Assembly: GCA_035356615.1 (NCBI GenBank)
Contig: DAOQSN010000015.1
Location: 1-64,000 of the forward strand
Source: JAKQDH01 sp029558835
GTDB taxonomy: Bacteria; Planctomycetota; Phycisphaerae; UBA1845
DNA: 64,000 nucleotides
Reading direction: 5' to 3'
The notes beneath the pieces were generated by a model. That model was not told where the DNA came from, ran no database searches, and saw nothing but the letters and a program-made list of their open reading frames with translations. Below are positions 50,998-60,100 of this stretch, in pieces (the first letter of the stretch is position 1; each line of letters opens with the position of its first letter). A program made the translations under genes and the position numbers.

Positions 50998-52239
50998 TTA
51001 CGGAAATGCCGCTTCGTAGAGGGTCGCGAAGTCGCCGCGCACCGGCGCCAGCGCCTCGAAGAAACTCGTGTCATAGAGATAGGAAAGGTCTTCCCCGGCG
51101 TACGACGCCAGACGTAGGTCGCAGTGCTGGTCAAGCTCGAGCGGACCGATGAGCTGGTGGCTGGGCAACCGCTCGCCATCCGCGCCGAAGGCCACCACCA
51201 CCGTGGGTAGGAACGGGTTGCGGCGGTTGTATTTCACGACGATGACGTAGCGCCCGTCCTGCAAGCGCAGCCGGGCGCCAATGGGGAACGGCTGGATCAA
51301 CCGGGCGAACACCTTCATCAGCACGGGGTCATAGTGCCGGCGGTAGATGCCCTTAGTCATCTGCCACAGGGCTCGGACGGGGGAGACGGCCTCCCGGTAC
51401 ACGCGCTGCGCGGTGGCGGCGTCGAAGGCGTCCGCGATCCGCACGATGCGGGCAAACAGGTGCACCGCCTCTCCTGAGAGCTTCTCGGGGTAGCCGCTGC
51501 CGTCCAGGTTCTCGTGGTGCGTCTGTACCACCATGCGCACCAGCGGGGGCAGGTCATCGGGGAGCATCTTGGCCCCCGTCCGTGGGTGTTCCCGCAACGT
51601 CTGGCGCTCGGGGCGGGAGAGCGGCCGGTCGCCGCGGAACAGCTCCTGCAACGCATACATCCCCACGTCGATGAACATCGCCCCCAGCCCCAACGGCAAC
51701 AGATTGATGTCCGTCGCCGGGGTGCTTGCGCACGGTTGGCGCATGCGCTCGCGCTCGGCCCTCACGCGGTCGCGGATGGCCGACCCCAACAACATGCTCA
51801 GGTAGAAGAGATTGCCCGCCCGGTCGGTCAGGTAGGTCTTGCTGCTGAAGCCGCGGGCCAGTAGGGCCGTGGAGACGGGGTTCGCGCGCAGGTAGTCAAT
51901 CACTTCGCTCAGCGACGCCTGCATCGCGGCGAAATTGACTTCCGCCAGGGAGGACCGCGAGAGAAAGCGTTCACTCACGTTCGTCATCACCTGCACGACC
52001 CGCTGCTGCGCGTGTTGGGCCACGGTGCGGTCGTGGGTGTCGTCCTCAAACTCGAAGGCGTCGTCCAGCACCGGGTCGTGGACGCGCACCACCAGGCCCG
52101 CGAACCGCTGCCGCAGGGCGTCCACGTCCGCCTGCGTCAGCTCCTTGCCCGCCGGCAGGATCGTGTGCCCCTGGGCCACGATGGCGTCCCGCAGACGCAT
52201 GCGTGGCTGCAGCTCGTCACAGCGCAGGAGAAGAGGCAT
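50998..52239 (-). CDS. HD-GYP-type protein with incomplete metal site
   Basis: 413 residues from the ATG at 52239; a GTG two codons earlier is the alternative. The N-terminal ~130 residues are a PilZ-like or partner region (LRCDELQPRMRLRDAIV). The HD-GYP domain covers about 135-290: the GYP motif is intact as THHENLDGSGYPEKLSG, with later IADAFDA and an H in REHPRTGAKML. However the first ligand is Ser/Gly (YLSMLLG) and the HD pair reads ID (AMFIDVGMYAL), so two of the usual metal ligands are missing. Cyclic di-GMP hydrolysis is therefore doubtful; binding is possible. Convergent with the peptidase gene, and the locus also holds MshEN ATPases. Confidence 0.78.
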   Translation of the reverse strand: MPLLLRCDELQPRMRLRDAIVAQGHTILPAGKELTQADVDALRQRFAGLVVRVHDPVLDDAFEFEDDTHDRTVAQHAQQRVVQVMTNVSERFLSRSSLAEVNFAAMQASLSEVIDYLRANPVSTALLARGFSSKTYLTDRAGNLFYLSMLLGSAIRDRVRAERERMRQPCASTPATDINLLPLGLGAMFIDVGMYALQELFRGDRPLSRPERQTLREHPRTGAKMLPDDLPPLVRMVVQTHHENLDGSGYPEKLSGEAVHLFARIVRIADAFDAATAQRVYREAVSPVRALWQMTKGIYRRHYDPVLMKVFARLIQPFPIGARLRLQDGRYVIVVKYNRRNPFLPTVVVAFGADGERLPSHQLIGPLELDQHCDLRLASYAGEDLSYLYDTSFFEALAPVRGDFATLYEAAFP

Positions 52240-52547
52240 GACCACGACCCCACCGGAAGCAGCCGTCGGTTCCGATAACCCGCACGCGCAGAGCGGAACG
52301 CCCGCGGCGGCATCCGCCGGCCCCCGCCGGGCTTATCGACCATCATCGCCCCGCGCTTTCCGTGGGGCATCCCGGCGCCGGCCGCCTCCGGGCGGTGGCA
52401 ACCCCCCGCGCCCTCGGCGCTCCATCCTCCCCTCCGTACCCCACCCCAGGGATGGTTCACAGCCGCGGCGGCGGAGGGTACCCTTACCGCAGCCGATAAC
52501 CTGCACCACCCGCTTATGGTCACGGGCAGCGCCCGGGAGTTGAGACG
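52240..52547. other. 308-bp divergent intergenic region
   Basis: Lies between the HD-GYP-like gene and the RND adaptor gene, so it should carry both promoters. It is very GC-rich; short inverted repeats such as GCCGGCCCCCGCCGGGC (52317-52333) occur, but no convincing -35/-10 pair or operator is seen. Confidence 0.4.
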
Positions 52548-53654
52548 ATGAGCCGCAACGAGAACCCACAGCCGCCTTCGCCGCGCGGCCGGACGGTCCT
52601 GTACGTCGTATTGGGAGTCGTCTTCCTCGTCGTGGTGGTCGGCCTGCTGGCGGCGCTGGCCGGCGCCTTCCACCGCAAGATCGCCGCCCGCGGTCCGACA
52701 CAGCCGGCGGTTCGGCCCGCGGCGGAGCTGACGTGGCAGGCGGCACGGAGCGTACCGCTGCCGGCTACCGAGTCCGCCGTGGGGACGATTCGGGCGGTGC
52801 ACGAGACTTCCGTCGCTTCGAAGCTGCTGGCGAAAGTGCGCACCGTGCGCGTAACCGCCGGGCGGGAAGTGCAGGAAGGCGAGACGCTGGTCGAGCTGGA
52901 CGATGCCGATCTGCGTGCCCGGGCACAACAGGCGGAAGCGGCCGTGTCGGCGGCCACGGCCATCCGCGATCAGGCCCGCATCGAACTGGAGCGCGTCGAA
53001 CGGCTGCGGCAGCAGAACGCCGCCAGTCCGATCGAGTTCGACCGCGCGGCCAGCACGCTCAAAACCGCCGACGCCGAGGTGCAACGCGCCGAGGAGATGC
53101 GTAACGAAGCCGCCACCATCCTCGATTACGCCACCATCCGCGCGCCACTCACCGGGATCGTCGTGGACAAGCGCGTGGACGTCGGTGACACCGTCACGCC
53201 GGGGCAGGTGGTGGCCACCCTGTACAACCCGCAGCGAATGCAGCTCGTGGCGAGCGTCCGCGAGTCGCTGGCCCGCCAGCTTGCCGCGGGTCAGGACATC
53301 GGCGTGCACGTGGACGCACTCAACAAGACCTGCATGGGCCGCATCAGCGAGATCGTCCCCGAAGCACAGACCGCCAGTCGCTCGTTTGAAGTGAAGGTCA
53401 CCGGCCCCTGCCCGCCGGGAATCTACTCGGGCATGTTTGGTCGGCTGCTCATCCCGCTGGGCACGGAGGAGGTGCTGGTGGTACCGCGGCAGGCGGTCCG
53501 CCAGGTCGGCCAGCTCAGCGTGGTGGAGGTGCGCGACGGCCAGGCCGCCCGCCGGCGCGCCGTGCAACTTGGTCGCAGTTTCGGCGACGACGTGGAAATC
53601 CTCTCCGGTCTCCGGCCCGGAGAGGAAGTCGCCGTCCATCCGCAGGGGGGATAG
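52548..53654 (+). CDS. RND efflux periplasmic adaptor (HlyD/AcrA family)
   Basis: 368 residues. An N-terminal membrane anchor (TVLYVVLGVVFLVVVVGLLAALAGAF), then the first half of the lipoyl domain (ETSVASKLLAKVRTVRVTAGREVQEGETLVELDDADL). A coiled-coil hairpin (ARAQQAEAAVSAATAIRDQARIELERVERL) follows, then the second lipoyl half (ATIRAPLTGIVVDKRVDVGDTVTPGQVVATL), the beta-barrel (MQLVASVRESL) and the membrane-proximal domain (VLVVPRQAVRQVGQLSVVEV). GGGAG precedes the ATG. It bridges an inner-membrane pump to an outer-membrane channel; neither partner lies next to it. The MMPL-type gene at 45125 is not a usual partner. Confidence 0.88.
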   Translation: MSRNENPQPPSPRGRTVLYVVLGVVFLVVVVGLLAALAGAFHRKIAARGPTQPAVRPAAELTWQAARSVPLPATESAVGTIRAVHETSVASKLLAKVRTVRVTAGREVQEGETLVELDDADLRARAQQAEAAVSAATAIRDQARIELERVERLRQQNAASPIEFDRAASTLKTADAEVQRAEEMRNEAATILDYATIRAPLTGIVVDKRVDVGDTVTPGQVVATLYNPQRMQLVASVRESLARQLAAGQDIGVHVDALNKTCMGRISEIVPEAQTASRSFEVKVTGPCPPGIYSGMFGRLLIPLGTEEVLVVPRQAVRQVGQLSVVEVRDGQAARRRAVQLGRSFGDDVEILSGLRPGEEVAVHPQGG

Positions 53655-53786
53655 GCTCCGCAGCGTCGAGGGCGCCTCAGGGTGCAACCGTACCTGAATC
53701 TGCGCCGCAACCTCGAATGGCTACTCCGAAGGACCGTCGGTCGTTCCCCTGCCCACGCGCGTGGTTCTGCGGTAAGCTTCTCGACC

Positions 53787-56657
53787 ATGGAGCACCAGGA
53801 GCCCACTCGGACCGCCGCCCGGCCGAATGGCGGGTCTGATCCAAAGGATGGGCTCCGCGCGCGACGGCGCTATCTGCTGCTGGCTGGCGGCCTCATCGCC
53901 GTCGCTCTGGGAGCACGCATACTGCTGCTGGTTGACTACCTGCACCGTCATCCGATCGCGCTCGCCCCGCAGAACGATGCCCGCGTCTACTGGGAACAGG
54001 CCGAGCGGATCGCCGACGGCCGGTGGGTGGGCGACGAGCCGTTTCTGTCCGTGCCGCTCTACCCGTACCTGTTGGGAGTAATCCGGCTCTGGGGAGGCGG
54101 GTTGCGGGCGGTGTACGGGGTGCAGATCGCGCTGCACTTGTTGACGGCCGCGTTGCTGGCGTATCTGGCGGCACGCAAGCTCGGACGAAGTGCCGGGATA
54201 GTGGCACTGATCGTCTTCCTGTTGCTGGAGGAGCCGGCCTTCTTCACCCTGCGCGTGATGCCCAGCACCGTGCAACTGCTGCTGGTCGCGCTGCTGCTGC
54301 TGGCGGCGGACCACGTTGCCCAGGAGGCCCGCCGCGGACGGGCGGCGCTGCTGGGGTTGCTCGCCGGACTGCTGACGCTGGTCTACCCGCCGGCGCTGCT
54401 GCTGGTGCTGCTGCTGCCGCTGTGGTGCCGGCGGCAGGCGTTGCGGCAGGAGAGAAGCCGTGCCCGCGCTGCCGCACCGCCAACCGCAGCGGCGTTGCCC
54501 CACGGCTCTGCACTGCCGATCGGCTCCGCGCCACCCGCCGCATCTGCGCCGCCCACGGGCACAGCGTCGCCCGCCGCATCAGCGCTTCCCGCCGGCTCGG
54601 CCGGACAGAATCCCTCTCCCCCTTGGGGGAGAGGGCAGGGTGAGGGGGTGGCCGGCGATGACTCGACTCTCCCCCGCCCCCTCCCTGGAAGGGAGGGGGG
54701 TCACGGGAGCAGCTCGAAGGGGCTGCTGTACGGACTGATCACACTGGGGGCCGGCTTGGCGCCGGTCCTGCTCGCCACGCTGCACAACTACCTCGCCTGC
54801 GGTGAACTCATCCCCATCACGGCCCACGCCGGCATTACTTTCAATCAGGGCAACGCGCCCGGAGCGGACGGCGGCTACACGCCGATCGAGGGCGTCAGCA
54901 ACCTGCGCGGTCGCATGCACGCCGACGCCGCCCGCGTGTACGCCCAGGCCACCGGCCACGCGGGCTCGTACCGCCGGATCGATCGCTTCTTCTTCGACCG
55001 CGGGGTTGACTACCTGGCTTCGGACTGGCGCCGCGCCGCCTGGCTCACCTGCCGCAAGGCGTACTGGTGCCTCACCGGACGCAACTACTACGACTACGAT
55101 CATCTGACCTGGGAGCGCCGCGACGGCCTGCTGCCGTGGCTGGGACTGACGCCGATACCCACGGCCTGGTTGTTCGGCCCGGCCGTCGCGGGATTGCTGC
55201 TCACCTGTCGGCGGCGGGTGTTCAACCTGATGGACGTGGCATCGCTGGTGCTGCCGCTGGTGATCGTCGCCGCGTTCTGGTATTCGCCGCGGTATCGCCT
55301 GCCGGTCATCCCGCTGCTGACCGTGGCGGTCGCCGCGGCCGCGATCCGCGCGGCGCAGGCCTGCGCTTCCTACCAGGCCACACCGGAAAGCGGAGCATCG
55401 CATGCAGGCGCCGGCCGCCAGGCGTGGGCCGTGGGTCTCGTGCTGGCCCTGACTGTCGCCGGGCCGGCGGGCGGTCCGGTTAACAGGGCCCTGGGCTTCG
55501 ACCTGCTGGAGGACTACCGCGTCTGGCACGAGCAGAACATAGGAAAGGTCTATCAGCAAGTCGGACAGTACGAGGAAGCCCTGGCGCGCTTCACGCAGGC
55601 GAGCATGCTGGCGCCTCAGCGAGCGGACGTGCGGGCCGCGGTGGTCGAGACCCTCGTACAACTGCGACGGTTCGACGAGGCCGACGTTGTCTGCGCCCAG
55701 TTCGTGGAGCTCTTCCCCGAGGCACCGGAGGCATGGCGGAGCCTCGGCAAGCTGGAGGTCGCCCGCCGCAACTGGGCGTCGGCGGAGACGGCCTTTCGGC
55801 AAGCGGTCACCCTCGACCCGACGAGCGCCCCCGCCCACCTGGGCCTGTGGCTGGCCTTGTCGAACCAAGGCAGGGCCAACGAGGGAGAGCCGCATCTTAC
55901 GCAGGCCGTCACCCTCGACCCCGACAACCCGATCGCCAGCGGTGATTACGCCATCCGCCAGGCGGAGCAAGGCCGGCTCGATGCCGCCCTCGATTGGCTC
56001 ACGCGTACCGTCCGCAATGCCCCCGGTCTTCCCCAGGCTCACTACAACCTGGGCCTCATCCTGCGGCGTCTGGGACGCGGAGACGACGCGGCTGCCTGCT
56101 TTGAGCAGGCGCTGTATCTCGATCCCAACTACACAAAGGCCCAACAGGAGCTGAACCGGCTTCAGGAGCTACTGCGCGGCCCTTATCGTCGGGCCGTCGC
56201 TCTGAACCACCTCATTGCTCAAGATCCGCGTCCGGCCGACCGGTACAGCGAGCTGGCGGGCATCCTCTACGCGCTGGGCGACGTCCCGGCCGCCGTGGCC
56301 GTGTTGCGTCAGGCGGTACAGAACGCGAACAATGACGGCACGGCCAGGCTGGAACTCGCGTGGCTGCTGGCGACCACTGCGGACGATACGGTGCGCGACG
56401 GTGCCGCCGCTTGGCGCCTGGTGGACGTTCTGGCGAACCAACCGAGTCCGAGTCCCCAGACGCTCGATGTGCAGGCGGCCGCCCTGGCCGCCACCGGGGA
56501 GTGGGAGCAGGCCGCCGCGGTAGCCCGGCAGGCCGCGACGCGTGCCGAGCAGGACGGATTACAGGACCTGGCGCTCCTCATCCGCGAGCGCGCAGAACAT
56601 TACCGGACCCGGCAGCCGTACCGCGAGCCCGTACCCCAGGCACCCCCGCATCCCTGA
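53787..56657 (+). CDS. GT-C-type membrane glycosyltransferase fused to TPRs, with an in-frame repeat insert
   Basis: 956 residues from the ATG at 53787; the frame is open to 53682 but the extra Arg-rich part lacks signals. Helix 1 (30-48) is followed by the first-loop Asp typical of GT-C enzymes (PQNDARVYWEQAERI, D64) and about ten membrane helices up to residue 555. From about 575 to 890 are TPR motifs (IGKVYQQVGQYEEALARFTQAS, EAWRSLGKLEVARRNW, PQAHYNLGLILRRLGRGDDAA). Residues ~230-310, in a cytoplasmic loop, are Pro/Ala/Ser-rich and then translated repeat (54601-54712). It may transfer sugars from a lipid carrier; specificity unknown. It starts 133 bases after the RND adaptor gene. Confidence 0.78.
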   Translation: MEHQEPTRTAARPNGGSDPKDGLRARRRYLLLAGGLIAVALGARILLLVDYLHRHPIALAPQNDARVYWEQAERIADGRWVGDEPFLSVPLYPYLLGVIRLWGGGLRAVYGVQIALHLLTAALLAYLAARKLGRSAGIVALIVFLLLEEPAFFTLRVMPSTVQLLLVALLLLAADHVAQEARRGRAALLGLLAGLLTLVYPPALLLVLLLPLWCRRQALRQERSRARAAAPPTAAALPHGSALPIGSAPPAASAPPTGTASPAASALPAGSAGQNPSPPWGRGQGEGVAGDDSTLPRPLPGREGGHGSSSKGLLYGLITLGAGLAPVLLATLHNYLACGELIPITAHAGITFNQGNAPGADGGYTPIEGVSNLRGRMHADAARVYAQATGHAGSYRRIDRFFFDRGVDYLASDWRRAAWLTCRKAYWCLTGRNYYDYDHLTWERRDGLLPWLGLTPIPTAWLFGPAVAGLLLTCRRRVFNLMDVASLVLPLVIVAAFWYSPRYRLPVIPLLTVAVAAAAIRAAQACASYQATPESGASHAGAGRQAWAVGLVLALTVAGPAGGPVNRALGFDLLEDYRVWHEQNIGKVYQQVGQYEEALARFTQASMLAPQRADVRAAVVETLVQLRRFDEADVVCAQFVELFPEAPEAWRSLGKLEVARRNWASAETAFRQAVTLDPTSAPAHLGLWLALSNQGRANEGEPHLTQAVTLDPDNPIASGDYAIRQAEQGRLDAALDWLTRTVRNAPGLPQAHYNLGLILRRLGRGDDAAACFEQALYLDPNYTKAQQELNRLQELLRGPYRRAVALNHLIAQDPRPADRYSELAGILYALGDVPAAVAVLRQAVQNANNDGTARLELAWLLATTADDTVRDGAAAWRLVDVLANQPSPSPQTLDVQAAALAATGEWEQAAAVARQAATRAEQDGLQDLALLIRERAEHYRTRQPYREPVPQAPPHP
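54601..54712. repeat. CCCTCTCCC/GGGAGAGGG-type repeat inside a coding sequence
   Basis: CCCTCTCCCCCTTGGGGGAG at 54612-54631, then AGGGCAGGGTGAGGGGG, and at 54665-54704 CGACTCTCCCCCGCCCCCTC with a CCTGGAAGGGAGGGGG arm. The two arms are complementary and form a long hairpin. This kind of repeat usually sits between genes. Here it is read through in frame without a stop inside the glycosyltransferase-like gene. Confidence 0.75.
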
Positions 56658-57112
56658 GCAGCGGCCCAGGCGTTACCAGCCGTGCCGCTAGCGCAAGTGC
56701 GTCCCCCTTTCCCGATCCGCCCCCGCTGGGACCACAAAAAGGGAACGTCCGAAGATTCAGCCTCTCCAATACCCATCCGATATTGCATCCGGACATGTTC
56801 GGACGTGGGTTGTCCGCGGCTCAGGCTCCCTTTTCTCGGGCCGGGAGGGCCGCGGTCCACAGCGACGACCCGGGCCGGTGCTTGCCCGCCGGGCAGTAAC
56901 CGTTCCGGAGCGGCGTGAGAATGCCGTCCGCGTCACCACCGTTCCCGTGGGACCGGCGGCCTGACATGTAGGCGACGCAAATCCGTTGAGGCACCGGTCG
57001 GTTTGCCAGGTTGCGCTCGCTTTGTCTGGGACTTGCTACCCGGCGTCGCGCGCACGCGCGCTGCCGGATTGAACTGATGTTGATGACCCAGGAGTCTACA
57101 GGAGATACGACG
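56658..57112. other. 455-bp gap with a near-palindromic site
   Basis: Contains TCCGGACATGTTCGGA at 56788-56803, a 16-bp dyad with one mismatched pair, about 325 bp before the surface-protein start: a possible operator. A run CACAAAAAGGGAACGTCCG lies at 56732-56750. The promoter of the surface-protein gene should be here, but no clear -35/-10 pair is found. Confidence 0.4.
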
Positions 57113-60100
57113 ATGAGGTCGCACCCGATGCCGTCTCGCCTGCTTTGCGGGCGTAGTTTCCGGATCCCGAACCGTGGGGATACTGTGCAGTTGCTGCCGC
57201 TGCTTCTGGCGGGGCTGGTCCTGGTGCTGGGGGCACCGACGGCCTGGGCAGCCGACCCGAACCCAGCCTCCAGCGGCACCTACTCGATGCAGAACTGGGT
57301 GGACGGCGGCTTCACCGACAGTGATGACCTGACCGTCGACCCCAGCATCAGCATCACCATTCAGATGGACGCCAACTCGCCCAAGATCGCCAACTTCACC
57401 ATCGGGGCGGGCTCGACCGTCACCATTGACTTCCTTGCCTTTGGCAACAAGTTCAAGATCGGTGACGGCGCCACGGCCGGCACCATCACCTACGGCTCGG
57501 CCACGTCGGTGCTGCGTGTGGCAGGCACCAACGCCTCGGCCGGCTTCCAGGCGACCGCCAACACCAACACGGCCATCACCATCACCGCCACCGCCGGTAG
57601 CACTCCGGTCAACGTGGCCGACTATGGCGCCGGCGTGCTGGCCAACAACTGGTTCCTCGCCGACCACGGGCTGACCGTGTCCAGCGCCAACATCACCTCC
57701 TGCACGCTGGACACCATTTACATCGGTGGCAATAGCGCCAACACCAAGCTGACCTTCGGCATGACGACGGCACTGACGCAGATCGTCCCCCAGGGTGACT
57801 TCGGCGTCACGATCGGACAGGATGTCACCGTCACCGTCGACAACAACAACGCCATCACGATGAGCACCGGCGACGTGCTCACCGTAACGGGCAACGCGGG
57901 CGGCGGCACGGAGACCTTCGACGCGGAGATCGTGCTCAGCGGCGGGGAGATCAACTTCGTCACGGCGGCCGTGCAGGGCACCGGCATCGAGGTGGACAGC
58001 AACGGCGGCATCATTGACGCCGACGCAAGCTGCACGGTAACCATGGGCACCATCGCCGGCAACCTGACCCTGGAGCCGGCCGTCGGTACGACGATTACCG
58101 GGACCTTCGACATCGACGCCAACATGCTCACGCTCAACGACGTGGGGACGGTCAGCGCCGTCACCATGGACACCGCCGGCGGCACGCTCGACGTGAACGC
58201 CAGTGGCACGATCACGACGCTGACCTTCACGTCCAACAGCACGATCGACCTCGACGTTGACACCAAGGCCCTCACCGTGACCAACCCGATCACGCTGGGC
58301 GCGTACACGATGTCGATCGTCGGTTCCGGTGCCGGCGGAGCGGAGACTCTCACCGCCACCGTGAACATGACGAGCGGCTCGTCGAGCATCGCGGTCACCG
58401 GCGCGGACGCCGACAACATCGGCGGCCTGACCGTCAACGTCAGCGCGGACAACGCCACCATCGACACGGACATCAACACCAACTTCACGGCCGTGGCCAT
58501 GACCGCCGACACCGGCGACCTGACCCTGCAAGTCGGCGCCAAGACCTTTGCGGGCCCCATTACCGTCAACAACAACACGTTGTTGATCGCCGAGGCGGGG
58601 GCCGGCACTCTGTCGTCGGTCACGCTGAACTCGGCCAGCGGCGTGGTCGACCTCAACACCGCAAAAACGATCACTGCCCTGAACGCGACGCTGACCACCG
58701 GCTCGGCCACCCTGCACAACGGGGCCACCCTGGGCGGCACCATCACCCTCAGTGGGGCGGGCGGCACGCTGCTGGTCGATGAAACCGGCCAGCTCACCAA
58801 TGTGGTCATCTCGGGCGCCGGCGCCACGCTCGACGTGAATGCGACGTGCACGGTCAGCGGCACGTTTGATCTGACCGCCAGCGCCATCGTGGACGTGGCG
58901 CCCACCAAGACGCTCACCGCGAGCGACGGCATCGATACGCAGACCAACACCCTGACCCTACCCGGCACCGGCACGGTGAGCGCGGTGGACCTCGACGGCG
59001 CGGCCGGCAGCGTGGCCTTCAGCGCGGCCGGTACGGTGACGACCCTGACCACCACGGCCCTCGGCACCATCACCGCCAATGCCAACGCCACGATCACCAC
59101 GCTGAGCCTCGGCGGCAACCTGGGCATCACGTTCGGCAACGGCGTCAACCTGACGGTGACCAACAACTTCAACGTCGGCGCCAACACCCTGACGCTGACC
59201 GGCTCGGGTGGGGGTGCCCAGGAGACCTTCACCACCAGTGGCGCCAACGGCATCGTGCTGAACAACAACGGCTCGAATCTCACCGTCGCCGAGACGGCGG
59301 CCGCCGACGACCTGACCGGTTTCAAGGTCACCGTCAGCGGCGCGGTGTCGCCCAACATCGACATCAACGAGACGTGCAGCCCGGCCTCGATCACCCAGAC
59401 GGCCACCGCCGCCTCCACGCTGACCATGACGGTCGCCGGCGTCAAGACGTGCACCACGACCGTCAACATTCACGACAATACCCTCACCCTCGACGGCACC
59501 GGGACCGTCTCGACGGTGACCACCGGCACCACCGGCGGCACGCTCGACGTGAACGAGAGTTGCACGGTCGGCACGCTCACGCTGAGCAGTCTGGCCGCGA
59601 CCGAAGGCTTCACGCTCGACGTGGCCGGCACCAAGAACCTGACCATCACCAACGCCGTCTCCGTGCCCGCGGGGGTAATCCTCACCTACAAGGGTGAGAA
59701 CGCCGCCAACACCAAGACCCTGACGCTGACCGGAGGCTTGAGCCTCGCCGGCAATGCCTCCGAGCTGGCGCTGACCACCGACGTGAGCGGGACGATGGCC
59801 ATCGCCGGCACGATCACTTCCGCATCGAACACGTCAGCGACCATCATCGACCTCAACACCAAGACCAACACCCTCACCGACCTGGAACTTGACGACAGTT
59901 GCACGATCGAGTGCGACTCCAGCGCCGACACCTGTACGCTGACGATCGCCAGCGCCGTGAACGTCGACGCCGGCGCCGTGCTCAAGTTCACCGGCACCGA
60001 CGACGCCAACGCCGACACCCTGACCTTCACCGGCGGCCTGAGCCTCAACGGGGCGGCCGCGGAGCTCGAGGTCAGCGGCGACGCCACGACCGCCATGGTG

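Noticed and set aside
56933..58717. 594-residue minus-strand frame opposite the surface protein (also frames at 57718-59469 and 59834-62173)
   Set aside because: Gly/Val/Asp repeats mirror the Thr/Asn repeat codons of the plus strand; not independent genes.
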